Assembly (NCBI GenBank): GCA_009760855.2 | Contig: WPIO01000048.1 | Coordinates: 2,549,501-2,613,500 of the forward strand | DNA: 64,000 nucleotides | Direction of reading: 5' to 3' | DNA from: Cristatella mucedo | Lineage: Eukaryota > Bryozoa > Phylactolaemata > Cristatellidae | Shown: piece after piece, positions 11,491 through 22,815 of the stretch | How the letters are laid out: every line of letters starts with the position of its first letter | Position numbering within the stretch: the first letter of the stretch is position 1 | Position numbers and translations under genes: made by a program | Notes under the pieces: model-generated | The model's input: only the letters and a program-made list of their open reading frames with translations | What the model was told of the DNA's origin: nothing | Database searches by the model: none

Positions 11491-11630
11491 GGCGCTGGTT
11501 TGGCCCAGTGGTTAAGGCGCTAGCCCCGATCAAGGTCTGGCTGAGGTTGGGGGCTCGATCCCCCGAGGGCAAAGGGTGAAGCGCCTGAATAGATATTGAG
11601 TTCTCTTAGGGTGCTATACAAATGAATTAT
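11491..11630 (+). mobile_element. SINE2 copy, tRNA-derived
   Basis: TGGTTTGGCCCAGTGGTTAAGG head, GGGGCTCGATCCCC box-B region, and GAAGCGCCTGAATAG...GTGCTATACAAATGAATTAT end. Confidence 0.9.
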
Positions 11631-11639
11631 ATCTTTTGT

Positions 11640-12290
11640 CTCCACAAACGGCCTCGTTGACGATCTCAAAATATCCTGCGGCACACGAGTGCCGTCTGTC
11701 GGCAAGCGAGCGAGCTCTCGGAGTGCTCGCGGGCTAACCGGCGTCGGGCTCTTTCGAATAGAGTGGGGCGGCGGTGGCGGCAGGTTGGAGGAGCGGGGCA
11801 CGCTGGGAACGCAGACGATTCCAGTGGCGGAGGTCCGGCGCTCCTCTATCAGTCCGCCTCAAGTTCCCTCCTTCAAAGCGCGGCATCTCAGTACGTTATC
11901 ATTCTAGAAAGACCGGAATCCAGCGAGCGGTCGGAGAGCGGCGGCAGGTGGTGCGTTTTTCGTTCACGCGAACTTCCGGTCTTGCCGTCCAACTGACGAG
12001 TCGCTTCACTGCCGATGCCGAGGCTTGACCGATGGCAGCGGGCGGAAGGTAGTCAAAAGGAAGCCGAGGCGACTGACCTACAGGAGGAAGCTGGGCCAGA
12101 GCAACAGGATCCTGCACTCAGAGTCACGGAAAAATCCACTCTGGGGGCACCGCCGTAACAAGAAGAAACTTTGGACCGGGCTTTTCTTCCGGCGCAGGGA
12201 AAAATACGGCGGGCAAATGCGGCGGAGGCTTTTAGAAGTTTGGCGGATCGTAGCAAAAGATTCGTGCTGTCTCTACGCAAAAATATATAC

Positions 12291-12328
<38 letters not shown>

Positions 12329-12419
12329 TTACTTATATATATTTCTCTTTATTTATTTATATATTTGTAATTCAGCATATATATGTGTGTATTGAGACAG
12401 AGTGACTCTCTTGCAGTGA

Positions 12420-12498
<79 letters not shown>

Positions 12499-14110
12499 AT
12501 ATATATCAGCTCGACTTCACTCGTCGCCACTCATCGCCGACCGGCGGCGGCGGCGAGCTTGGAAAAGACCGCAGGACGCTGCCGGTTTCGCACTCGTCGA
12601 ATGAGTTGGCGGGGCGCTGCACGAGGGGCTCCTGCCGTGGCACCCCAGAGCGTCTACGACGTTCAGTTTCCTGCTGAGTTTCCAGCCTCATTCGAGAATG
12701 GAGCAACAAAAGAGCTGCAGGTTGGAGCGCCAAGCCCGTCTAGAGCCAGCTCGGTCGCTGGGGCATGCAGGGAGCAAAAAAGCTCCGGCTAGGCACCCGC
12801 CCATTGTCGGCGACTAACGAGTGGCCTTTTTGAGCGACGGAGGAGGACCTTGTTCGCGCGCCTCAGGTGGCTTCGAGCAGTCCGACTCGGTCAACGCGTA
12901 TCGTGCTATGCCGCGACATCCCCTCCAAAGCGCAGCGCCTAGCCGGTGCGACGACCGTTGCTGGGGGCGGGGTCCAAAACTGGCGTCGTGAGGCGGCCCA
13001 TCCGTCCGCGTGGCCGGTGCCAGAGGCTCCCTTTCCTCCAGGCCAGCCGCCTCAAACTGCCCCCTTGCCTTTACGCCCGGCCCAGCGGCTCTCGGCGGCT
13101 ATCAGTGGCGGCGCGAGGCTACCAGCGGCTTTCGGCTACCACGCCCGAGCGAGCACATCCGGCTTAGGCGCCGCTGCACGGGGTCCAATTACAACCCGGC
13201 CTAGCTGAGCCTCGGCGGGCATCGACAAAGCTGGGCCTAATAGAGCCGCCGGACGGGCGGACGGTCTGAGCAGTGCTACCTGGCTGAGCAGCGAACGCGT
13301 GATGCGATGCCGCCAGAGGCGACGGCGGCACGCCCATGCCGAAGCAAGCGGCAGTCCGCTTGCCGGGCGGACAACAATCGGCGCGGACCGCCGGTGCAGT
13401 AGGCCGAGCGGCGGCGGCGGCTGCGAACCGTCGGAAGCGGGCGAGCGAGCGGAATTGCTCAGTACCAGATTTCAAGCGTTCGCCCGAGCTCGCGGGCTTT
13501 GGCGGCGAGTGTTTTCCCACGAACCACCCGACGCCCGGCGAAATTGCAGACATTTCGGCGAACACGTCGTGAGCATTACCGCAAGCCCATCGATCGTTAC
13601 GCGAGCCGAAAGCCGAACCCAACCTGTCGAGGCGGTGCAAACGTGCGGGCGCAGGGACGCACGCAAGCGGAAGCGAGGGGAAGCCAAGACCTCAGTAATT
13701 CGAATTACTTGAGGTCTGGCAGTAGATTGGCTGGAGAAATGCTCGCCAGGAGAACATCACGAGCGCCGCGTTCACATTCATTTTCAGAGTCTGCTCGAAG
13801 TCCTCGAACTCCGACGGGCACAAGAAAGCCACCTCTGGAGACGCAATTGCACGAATAAACGTTCGGATCCACGACGCGCAGCAAACATTATCTCGACCAA
13901 ATAATGTCACAGTGGTTAATCAGCGAGAAGTGGACAGGGTGATAATTTCATTTTGCCAAGTTATGTCCGCACGATTTCTATTCTGCTTAGATTTCTGTAG
14001 ATACTCTGAAAACGGAGACGACTCGTGCTAGGGGCTTTTCTGAGGGTGGGTAATTTTGCCGAGAATCCTGCCTGCGGCCCCGCCACGGTCGCAGTATCGG
14101 CCGTGAGTCC
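11640..14110. other. GC-rich, CpG-rich island inside gene A intron 1
   Basis: The composition changes sharply from the AT-rich surroundings to GC-rich with many CG dinucleotides, broken only by (AT)n tracts at 12290-12500. Many overlapping frames of 60-160 codons exist on both strands, as expected from GC-rich sequence lacking stops; none resembles a known domain. It could hold an internal promoter or an untranslated first exon of another gene. I cannot decide from sequence alone. Confidence 0.5.
12285..12500. repeat. Two (AT)n microsatellites
   Basis: About 12291-12325 and 12421-12500, separated by ATTT-rich sequence. Confidence 0.95.
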
Positions 14111-14279
14111 GAGCTTAGCTTGCCCACCCGCGAAGGGGTTAAAGGTTATCAGGTTCTAGCCCACCTCCATCGACGCCTCGTGACGATGCCGCTACGGCCG
14201 GTCTTGAGCGGCGCCAGCCTAGAGCAAGCCAGTGTTGGCGCCGGCTGTTTGTGCGGCGGTGCGGTGGCTTCGTGGTGAG

Positions 14280-15650
14280 CAATGTAATGTCGCGTACCTC
14301 CGTCTGTAATGTAATGTAATGTATCTCTGTCAGTAACTCCACAAAGTCATAAAGACCATGTGGGTGTTACGCAGGAGAGTTTTGTATAGCGCACTCACAG
14401 CCTAAGCGGCTTTCGGTACGCATTCGGTAGCCAACAGACTTCGTCTCACGCAACAAAGAAAAAGTGGGAAGCATAGCAGAGTTAGGAGAGCAGTTGAGGT
14501 AGTGAGTAGCATGGAAGTAGCAGTTCAGGACCGCTGAAAAAGATGTGCCATAGTCGGCAGTTGGAGAGTAGATGTCGTTGCGAAAGAATTGTGGAAGCGA
14601 GTTCCACAGTCTAGGACCTGCAGAGCTAAAGCTTCTGTCGCCAACTGTCTTTAAGCGGAGGAATGGGACAGCTAATTTATTGTCCACACAGGACCAGAGA
14701 GCGCGAACCGGCTGTAACTGATGCAGCAGTTCAGCTAGGTACGAAGGAGCCAAGCCGTGGCGGGCCTTGTGGGTCAGCGTAAGAACTTTGCTCTGTATCC
14801 TTTGCTCAACCGGCAACCATCCTAGGTCTTTCAGCAAAGGTGACACGTGCTCAAACCGCTGGGACTTGAAGACCAGCCTTGCAGCCATATTCATAGTCCG
14901 CTGTAGTGGCATAATAGCTTTCTTTGGTAGCCCAGCCAAAAGGGAATTACAATAATCAAGCCGAGACAGAACTAAAGAGCTAGTTAATTTTTTTACAAGC
15001 CACTGTGGGAGACAGCTTCTAATCTTGGATAGGGATCGGATGTGATGGCTAGCTGTAGAGGCAGTCTTCTGAATGAAGCTTTTGAAATTGAGGCAGCTGT
15101 CGAACACGACACCTAGATTACGAGCACGTGGTGACGGTCGCACAATAGCATCACCTATTAGAACAGCAAAGCCTTTTACTCCAGCCACACGCTTAGGGTG
15201 TCCTATGAGAAGCAGTTCGGTTTTATCGTCATTTAATTTCAGGAAGTTTTCCGACATCCAGGATCGAATATCGGCAAGGCAAGCATTCAGTTTGTCAGTT
15301 GCTGCAGCAGATTCCGACGGTTTAAATGACAAATACAACTGAGTATCGTCAGCATAGAAGTTATATCCTATTCCATGGGCCTTAATCGCTTTTCCAAGAG
15401 GTTGCGTATAAATGGAGAACAGCAAGGGACCAAGTACAGACCCTTGAGGGACTCCACAGGTGACCCTTCTCATGTCTGAGACCTGACCCCCACACGACAC
15501 GGATTGAACACGATCAGACAAGTATGATTTAAACCACGCCAGTGCTTCGTCTGCCAGACCGATCGTTGTTCTCAGTCGTTCAAGCAGAACTTCGTGATCA
15601 ATGGTGTCGAAGGCAGCAGACAGATCTCGGATGGTTGATGGTAGCACGCT
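14280..15650 (-). mobile_element. LINE-B copy with long intact RT ORF
   Basis: One uninterrupted minus-strand frame runs from about 15630 to 14367 (about 420 codons of LINE sequence). It encodes [86 protein letters not shown] and the C-terminal block [17 protein letters not shown] ... [18 protein letters not shown]. All core RT motifs from the first aspartate box to the thumb are intact. The element is 5'-truncated at the first catalytic block and ends in a (TTACA)n tail at 14280-14322. It is CR1/Rex1-like and distinct from LINE-A. Its preservation suggests a recent insertion. Confidence 0.93.
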
Positions 15651-15705
15651 CAATGTCAACAAGCATAACACGGTTAGAGGTGGCATGGCCAGAGTCAGCT
15701 AGCCA
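15651..15705 (-). mobile_element. LINE-A 3'UTR scrap
   Basis: CAACAAGCATAACACGG and GGTGGCATGGCCAGAGTCAG match the LINE-A 3' UTR on the minus strand, fused directly to the truncated 5' end of the LINE-B copy. This fusion adds about 19 foreign codons to the upstream end of the LINE-B frame. Confidence 0.7.
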
Positions 15706-16037
15706 GATCAGCTGAATCGTGAGAGCAGTCGAGGAGATGAATAGCAAGGTTGCAGCAGCTCGGGACGGATTGAAAGGATTCGCCACAGTCGGCGGGCAGC
15801 GACAGACGATGGGGCATCGGCTGAGTCAGCGAGGCTTCCACCGGGCCTTCGAGAGCGCAGCAAAGGTGCAAAGCCTGCCGGTGATAGTCAACTCGTCGCT
15901 CCTCACCCCCCCCAACCCTCGTAACAACACCCTCCTCTCCCCCGAGGAGGGCGTGGATGGACGCTTGAGCAGTGCCGCAGCCACCGCCCTCGATGTCATT
16001 GCCTCGATGGCCCGAGAAATGGTGGCGGCGACCACTG
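15706..16037. other. GC-rich segment with unrecognised ORF
   Basis: The plus-strand frame 15719-16042 encodes about 107 residues, beginning MRAVEEMNSKVAAARDGLKG and ending DVIASMAREMVAATTE. It looks protein-like in composition but matches nothing I know. It is wedged between two LINE fragments and could be transduced or older host sequence. Confidence 0.3.
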
Positions 16038-16355
16038 AATAATAGTAACACACTTGACAAGGCGCCCTCAGAGAACTCAAATCTCTTTCTAGTCGCTTTA
16101 CATTTGCTGCAAAGGAAACACGATTGAATGGTGAGTGCTAGCATGCTTGATAAACAACATGAATAACATGGTTAGGGGTGACATGCACAGGGTCAGCATG
16201 TAAGTGTGGTTAGTGGCAGCATGCAGTGTCAGCACACATAAGCACACAAAGGTCGAATCACAGGGACCCACTAAATGCTGTCCTAAATGGGTGTTTCTAA
16301 GTTCTTTTTCAATATGGTCGTCAGGGGATGTTCTGATGCAAGTCGGGAGGGAGTT
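16038..16355 (-). mobile_element. LINE-A 3' end
   Basis: Tail, hairpin region (GCGCCCTCAGAGAACTCAAA) and 3' UTR with the repeated CATGCACAGGGTCAGCATG motif, truncated in the last codons of the ORF. Confidence 0.88.
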
Positions 16356-16451
16356 AAAAAAACACGCTTGCCTTCACCGAAGAGCGCCAGCGAAGATTTG
16401 CACGGCGGCCATCGGGAGACTGCATCAAAACATAAATAAATAAATAAATAA

Positions 16452-16584
16452 GTCATTTGTATAGAGCCCAAAGAGAACTTAATTTCTATCCAGGCGCTTC
16501 CCATGTGCCTCGGGGCTCGAGCTCGCGACCTCAGCTAGACCTTGGTCAGAGCGAGCACCTTAACCGGTGGACCAAACCAGCTCG
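16452..16584 (-). mobile_element. SINE2 copy, tRNA-derived
   Basis: TCATTTGTATAGAGCCCAAAG tail and ACCGGTGGACCAAACCAGCTC head, read in reverse. A (AAAT)n run at 16432-16451 flanks its tail. Confidence 0.88.
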
Positions 16585-17144
16585 GCAACAAGAAACTTGC
16601 CAGTGAGCGGCTGAGGCTAGCTGCGGCCAGCCCAGACAGAGCTATTCCGTTCAAGGCATTCTACCTAAGGCCATCTTTCCTCCTCCCAAGCAGCCGAGAC
16701 GTGACGGAGCTGCGCTGAGGCTCGAAAAACTCCCGACCCAGCGTCACCTCGCGAAACAACGGCAATCGCTTGGACGGCTTGAATCGGCCTCGAGGCACTC
16801 GAAGAGGGAGAGCTGCTTCCGACGCCGAGCCCACCGAAGCCGGCACCTCGAGAACCGACACGACTTCGGCGGTGCCCCTTTCCTCGGTGGTCGTCGGGCA
16901 TCGGCTGCAGGCCAATTGCTCCCGGCGTCCAGGTAGCGTCTTCGAAGCAGCGCCACAGTCAGCCCGCCCGTCCGCTGGTCCGCCCGTCCGCCAGCCGCGG
17001 CCACGAACTGGGCCGGTTAGCGAAGGACGCACGCTCACGACCGCGGGTTCGACGCCGGTAGTCAGGTGCGCGCTGGCTGCGGAGCGGCGCCCAAGCGGTG
17101 CCCAAGCAGGCAAGCCGGGGTCTGCGAGAGACAGCAGTACGTAC

Positions 17145-17853
17145 TCTGGTAGAACGACGCGGCCGCCTTGCTGCTCGCATTGTCGTCGATATAGACGACG
17201 ACCAGAGAAGAGATCGGCGAGAAGCCGATGCCGAGGAGCACGTTGGCGATGGCGTACATGATCATCACGGCCCTGGTCACGCGCGCGCCGTCATCGTCGT
17301 CGCTGCACGACGTCGCCGGCCCGGAGGCGTCAGTTGCGTTTGCCGTTGAGGAGGAAACGGCGGCGGCGTAGTCCAGCGTCGGGGTGGCTGAGGCCGCCGC
17401 GCTCTGCCCGAGGACGCACGAGGCCTCGGCGGGACGACTGGCAAAGCCATCGCCGACGCTGCCGCCATCGGCCGCAGGAGCCGGGAAGATAAAGTGCGGA
17501 GCGGCGAAGATGATGCACGACAGCGAGATCAGGAACATGCCGGCCGCCAGGACGCGCGGCTTCCGGCTGCGGCTGGCGAAGTAGCTGCCCAGCACTCCGG
17601 CCGTGATCTCGCCCAGCTCGTAGATGAAGAACAGCAGGCCGATCTTGAACGTGCTCAGACCGTACAGTTTCTGTATGGTCGTGATGGTGGCCATCTGAAA
17701 TGAGAATACGAGTATGTGCGCCTGCAGGCCCGCACCGGCCAGAGCCGTGAACGCGCGAACGCCGAACCAGCGTCCGCAGGCCGTCGTCTCGGCTCCGACG
17801 CCGACGCGGCTCGAGGCGGCCGACGACGCGAGATCGTCGCCTTCCGAGTCCAT
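17145..17853 (-). CDS. SLCO: SLCO gene A, coding exon 1 (N-terminal OATP half)
   Basis: 709 nt encode 236 codons plus one base (phase 1). The start MDSEGDD is the in-frame ATG with A at -3; the frame stays open upstream but has no other ATG. The N-terminus is hydrophilic to about residue 32. TM1 is at about 33-55, then QMATITTIQKLYGLST; TM2 is at about 69-93 and contains FFIYELGEITAGVLGSYFA. SRSRKPRVLAAGMFL leads into TM3 (101-122). The extracellular stretch 123-192 has an NAT glycosylation sequon and a DDDD run. TM4 and the following segment end YIDDNASSKAAASFYQ. GE-x-x-x-G-x-x-x-x-Y and the R-K-P-R loop are typical of OATPs, which exchange organic anions at the plasma membrane. The donor is CAGA followed by GTACGT at 17144. 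The exon is strongly GC-rich, unlike exons 2-5. Its substrate cannot be told. Confidence 0.93.
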
Positions 17854-18002
17854 TGTGAACGACCGGCTACGGGCGGCGACGACGGCTACCGCGCAATTCT
17901 GCAGCGGTCGGGGCGTCGCCAATTCAGGGTTGAAGGTCGCAACCTCGGCAACAGTTGACCTGGGTGGGTGTTGTGACCGGGCCGCCTGAAGTGAGTCCGC
18001 CG

Positions 18003-18009
18003 TTTTATA
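18003..18009 (-). promoter_or_regulatory. Candidate TATA box for gene A
   Basis: The minus strand reads TATAAAA about 150 nt upstream of the gene A start codon, at the upstream edge of the GC-rich first exon. About 35 nt downstream is GGTCACAAC, a weak initiator-like site. Position and sequence fit a core promoter, but an upstream noncoding exon cannot be excluded. Confidence 0.35.
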
Positions 18010-18880
18010 TTAGAGGAGCTTCAAATGCTAGGCTGATCAGCTTTACACCTTCCATATGACTGATCAGTTTCATGTCGCTTCTCGAAACTAGGATTAGACA
18101 CTTTTACTTACACCTCCGCTTCTCCGGAGGGGACAGCTGCCGCGAGGTGCTGTCGCTCCACGGACGTTACTACCGGCGCACTGTACTGTCGGCGATTACA
18201 GCCGCATGAAAACTGCCAAACGATGAGCGAAAATAAGGACGTCCCAACCACTTCCAGCGAGGTCAGATCCAGCGAGACGAATAGGGCTCGCTCACTCCGC
18301 ACTGAGAGAGGTGCAGTGAGGTGCGGTGCGCATGACGAATCAATCGCATCGGCTAGCCGTTTCTTCGCTGCGAGCTAGACCGCAGCCAGTGCTGGCGCAC
18401 ACACCGCAGCAAGGTCGCGGCATGCAACTGAGCAAGGTTGGCTTGCGAAACGACCCTTCGCTAGCCGAAGCGAGCTGCGGGCGGAGCTGTCCCGGCCTTT
18501 GTCCGGCTCTCACCGGCGGCTAACCAGTGGAGCAGCGTCCATTCAGTTTCGGTCAGGTTTTTTGATCAAATCAGTAAACGGATGAGTCGGTACCGCTGTG
18601 AGTGCATCCGTAAGCTTCTCGGAAATTTTTACTTAAATAGAATCAGTCTCTACGCTAGATCTGCCGCATGATCTGCTGGATCTCTCGAAAGCTTTTGATC
18701 GATCCATCGATTCGACACGCCGCCACCGTGGCACTTTCGCTTTGTTCGCTCCCTACTTTTCCTGCAGCTAAGACTCTCTCAGCTCCTTACCTTCATGCAT
18801 TACTGGTATTTTCACTTAGATGCCTTGTTACTTTTCCAATTAAACGATGACAAAACTATGTTGCTAATCATAAAAAAAAT
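18010..18880. other. Upstream flank of gene A
   Basis: GC-rich until about 18530, then ordinary. No repeat family and no coding homology seen; plausible 5' regulatory sequence of gene A. Confidence 0.35.
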
Positions 18881-19051
18881 ACTAGCTGATTTAACAGCCT
18901 CTTTTTGTATAGCGACAGAAGAGCCTTGACGGCTATCACCACCGCTTGCAGTGTTGATAAAGGATCGCCCACCACAAGATTCGATCCCACGACCTCGGGG
19001 CCGAGGTCGTGAAAAGCAACCGCCTTACCCAGTGAGCCATTACGGCTCACC
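18881..19051 (-). mobile_element. SINE1 copy, tRNA-derived
   Basis: Minus-strand SINE1 with the CTCTTTTTGTATAGCGACAG body and box B as GATTCGATCCCACGACCTCG in reverse. A GGCCGAGGTCGTG extension makes the anticodon-side stem nearly palindromic. Confidence 0.88.
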
Positions 19052-19204
19052 ATGGGCACACCCGTGAACTGAAAAGCCTAGTTCTTTGAATTGGCTCCAC
19101 CGCCGTATGTCACCCAGACAACACCCGGAGTCTGGTTGCTATCTCCTACAATATATTATCCCGGGTTAAGAAAATCATCTCTTGCTTCGAATCAGTAAAC
19201 ATTT

Positions 19205-19978
19205 GCCTAAGTAATATTGCAAAAACTGTGGCTTACTTAGACAATAGAGAGGGATAAGACATCTAAATTAGTCCATCCATTTGTGACATCCCGTCTCGAC
19301 TTCTGTAAATCACTGCTTCCTGGTCTACCGCCCTGCGAAAACAGGCACAAATTGCTGGTTGAAAACTCTGCAACTAGCCTTGTCTATCGTGAGCGTCTCA
19401 GTTGTGACATCACATCACTTCTTGCCGACCTGCACTGGCTTCCAGTCAAGCAACGCATCGACTTCAAGGTACTGATGCTCACGTTTAGGTTGCTTCATTT
19501 TTTGGCCCCAGCCTACCTATCATATCTACTCCTCCACCAGGACAAGCATCGTACCACTGCTTTTTCAGAATCTAATCGTTTACCTACACCTCTTACGAAC
19601 CTCAAATTCTTTGGAGACCGTGCCTTTAGTAAGTATGCTCGCAAAGCCTGGAACTCACTTCCGACTCGCGTTAAAACATCCATTAAGTTGATGACATTTA
19701 AAAAGAAACTGAACACCCATGTATTAACCAAAGCATATAGTAGGTCCATGTGTTCCGTCCTTTGTATGCCTATGCGTGCTGACACTGTGCATGCTGCCAC
19801 TAACCATATGTGCATGCTGACCCTGTGCATGTCACCCCTAATCATGTTATGCTTGTTGTCATTGAGCATGCTACCACTAACCATTCGATGGTGCTTCCTT
19901 TGCAGGAAATGTAAAATACCTAGAAAGAGTTATCTGAGGGTGCTACATCAAATATATGATTATAATTAGTATTATTTT
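19205..19978 (+). mobile_element. LINE-A C-terminal copy
   Basis: An open frame of 228 codons (19283-19969) covers SRLDFCKSLLPGLPP, LLADLHWLPVKQRIDFKVLM and FKFFGDRAFSKYARKAWNSL, read through into the 3' UTR. The tail is ATTATAATTAGTATTATT, and another LINE-A copy begins immediately after it. Confidence 0.9.
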
Positions 19979-21035
19979 ACCAATTGCTGTTTTAATGGCC
20001 AAACACATTCTAAGCTTTTATTTCCATGCCAATGAAACGCAAGTGTACACATGCTTTGATTCCTCTAGCCTTACAGGTCGTCAAGCTATTTCAACTCGCC
20101 TGCTATATTTATGTCCGACATTCACACTGGGACGGCAATAAACATTCTCAAATTTATTGACGACCAAACCAACTCACTTTTTATGGGAAACCATAACTAG
20201 TGTGAATCAGAGATTGAAAAAAATATCCCTCAAACTGGACTCTACCAGCATCTCCCCTGAAGCATCTTGACGTTATCTGGATGTCCTGCTTGAAAGCGAT
20301 CTTTCACTATACGACCATATCAGGTCTCAGTCATGTCTGCCTCGTTTTTGCTGCATAGCAATGCACAATTCGCACTTGATTAAACAGGGATATAACATCC
20401 AAGTTGGTCCATGCATTTGCGACATCCCCTTTCGACTTCTGTATCTCACCACACGCAAGTTTTCCGGCCAATGCAATAAGTCGTTTAGTGTTGATGCAGA
20501 ACTCTGCAGCTAGGCTTGTCAATAGTAAAACTTGCAATAGACACATTACGCTACCTTTTGCTCAGCTGCACTGGCTCCCCTTCAAGCAGAGCATCGACTT
20601 TAAGGCTTTCTCGCACACTTTTACTTATTTTTGATTCTCTTGCTCCAGCCAACTTATCAGAACTACTTCCCAATCAGGTAATACAACCTACCACCCGGTC
20701 TTTTGACTCAACTCTTGTATCCGTGCCTCTAGCCAACATGACATCCTTTAGAGACCATCCCTGTAGTTGCTCGTGTGCTCCAAAAGCCTAGAACTCCTTC
20801 CCGACTGACTTTATGGCATTTCCTGACTTGGCGACATTTACAAAATGAGCAAGAAACACCTTTTCTCCACAGTCTTTTCTTGGTCTTAGTGCATTTTCCT
20901 CTCGTTGCGCATACATGTACTGACAATGCCCGTGTCATCGCTAACCATAGTGGCATGGTTTTTGCAGCATATGCAAAGTGCCTAAAAAGAGATTTGGTCC
21001 TTAGGGGTGCCATACCAATGTGTTATTATTGTTGA
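19979..21035 (+). mobile_element. LINE-A copy, degraded, abutting the previous tail
   Basis: It begins within the RT palm (AKHILSFYFHANETQVYTCF, where the YADD box reads FHANE, so it is dead). It continues through a frameshifted C-terminus (AQLHWLPFKQSIDFKAFSHT) to a 3' UTR and TGTTATTATTG tail near 21030. Confidence 0.85.
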
Positions 21036-21104
21036 CATCTAAATCGGCGGTCATTCATTTGTCGACAACTTAAATAAGAATGTCGATACATCATAATAAC
21101 AATG

Positions 21105-21195
21105 ATAATAATTCACTTGATAAAGCGCCCTCAGAGAACTTAATCTCTCTCTAGGCGCTTTACATTTGCTGCAAAGTGAAATGCAATTGAAGTCA
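21105..21195 (-). mobile_element. LINE-A 3' tail fragment
   Basis: Only the (TTA)n-like tail, the hairpin (GCGCCCTCAGAGAACTTAAT ... AGGCGC) and about 40 nt of 3' UTR. Confidence 0.88.
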
Positions 21196-21394
21196 TTGTA
21201 GAGTTCGGTGAAGTACGCAACTCATACTCTTCATTTTACTCTACCATTTTGCTGCTGAAATCGTGTGAGTCTCATTAAGACAGAGCGTTGAAAAGCAAGA
21301 ATTTCATACCTTTAGCAATATAATTTGCGAGAGCTGAGCTATGAAACGCAGTTAACCATAACAAAAATTATTACAAGGTATGAATGAGGTTATT

Positions 21395-21800
21395 TTTAGA
21401 GCACCCTAAAAGAGCTTGACTTCTTTCTAGACACATGTCAAATCCTGTCAAGGACGCATGTCAGCACGTTGGTGATATCATGCTCAGTGCTAGAGCCCAT
21501 AAGCACACAACGGAAAATTTACACGGCCTCGGCAAATTCTGTGAGTAACAGCTACACTGTTAGCTTCTTTTTAAATTTAATTTGGTGACGGAATATCGTG
21601 AGTCCCGTCTGGAGTTAGTTCTGGGCGAATGGAGAATTCGAACAAAAGGCAAGCTCTCTGAAGGATTTACGATTGATAAGAGGCAAAGCTGATTAAATGA
21701 GTTGAAAAGCTGGTCGTACCTGGGGAAGAGAGACGTCTATGTTAAAACAAGCTGGGACGCGGTATTACCCTAAAAGTCGAAAGCCTAATCCAGTTGGCTG
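21395..21800 (-). mobile_element. Highly diverged LINE 3' region
   Basis: The order of motifs follows LINE-A on the minus strand (AGCACCCTAAAAGAGCTTGA tail, CCCATAAGCACAC, CTTTTTAAATTTAATTTGGT, then a block matching the R-x-x-S-R region), but similarity is low. This is an old copy or a separate family. Confidence 0.5.
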
Positions 21801-22129
21801 TAAAATATGAGGAACATGGTGATGACCTTGAATGGATTGCCTGTCGTAAGGACTCACCTGCGTAGATCAGCAGTAAAATTTAAGGAAGAACTGTTTGGTG
21901 CTGAATTGCGTACTAAAAGTTTCACGGGTCAAAACAAATCAGCAGGGGTCCAACTATTCTATGACCAACTCGATCAGCTTCATTTAAATCACAGTTTACA
22001 GTTTGTGTTTTTAATCTCTTCAAATCTCGTAACTTGGGCGTTCTATTTGAAATTAGCTTAAATTTTTGAATGTTTTAAAGATGACTGCCTCCGAAGGTCC
22101 GCCGTTACTTTCGATCCCTGACTAGCGAC
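21801..22129. other. Unassigned segment
   Basis: A plus-strand frame of 84 codons (21807-22061) is present but resembles nothing I know and is probably chance or an old LINE. Confidence 0.3.
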
Positions 22130-22616
22130 CATCTACCGCGATGGCCTGCTAGAAATTAATACAGCAACCTGGTTATGTCTAGGCTAAACTACAGCGATTC
22201 CGTCTTGGCTAAGCTACCGATTAAAAGCCAATAAGCCTCTGCATTTGGTGGTAAATTTGGCTGCTGCACGGTTAGTTAATAAATCTCAGAGGCTCGCTGT
22301 TGTGTCTCTTTCGCTGAAGGATTTGCTATAGCTACCGTTAGATCGACGGATACAACATTCGTACGCCGACCCATGGGGCCCTTCGCAGCTCGGCGCCGTC
22401 ACCCCTAGCTGAACTGCAGCACCAGACTCTACCTACTCGTGCTCTCAGGTCCTCTGTAGACGATAAACTTGCCGTTTTATTTCTGCACTTGGGGACCTTC
22501 AGCAACAGAAGCTTTTGCTTTGCAGGTTCTAGATTGTGAAACAGCTTTCCACAATTCAAACACAATGACATTTATTCTACTGCTGCCTGCTGCGGCAAAT
22601 CTTTCCCAGCCATGCT

Positions 22617-22688
<72 letters not shown>

Positions 22689-22815
22689 CTGCTTGAGGGG
22701 AAGTATGCTGGCTACCGTGGACGCATGGAAAGCCGCTTAGACTTTGAGTGAGCTATGGAAAACACTCCAGCGTAACATCTACTTAGAGTCTCCGTGGCTT
22801 TGTTGAGTTTCAAAA
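22130..22815 (+). mobile_element. LINE-B copy, degraded, carrying a (CT)n expansion
   Basis: Plus-strand matches to LINE-B: a degraded [10 protein letters not shown] block, then VDDKLAVLFLHL in shifted frames, and the 3' UTR ATGGAAAGCCGCTTAGACTT ... CTCCAGCGTAACATC. A (CT)n tract at 22618-22685 interrupts it. Confidence 0.75.
22618..22685. repeat. (CT)n microsatellite
   Basis: About 33 CT units inside a LINE-B copy. Confidence 0.97.

Noticed and set aside
13164-13640. Minus frame containing SRNDRWACG, reminiscent of the OATP signature
   Set aside because: Only a few residues match, GAWW is absent, and the region is GC-rich with open frames on both strands.
15695-16144. Minus-strand frame beginning in the LINE-A tail
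   Set aside because: Mixes LINE 3' UTR with unassigned GC-rich DNA; no domain.
17062-17144. C-terminal extension of gene A exon 1 past SFYQ
   Set aside because: This is intron read-through; the splice donor and gene B homology end the exon at 17145.
17854-17922. Upstream extension of gene A by 23 residues
   Set aside because: It would start on a TTG; the ATG at 17853 with A at -3 is the credible start.
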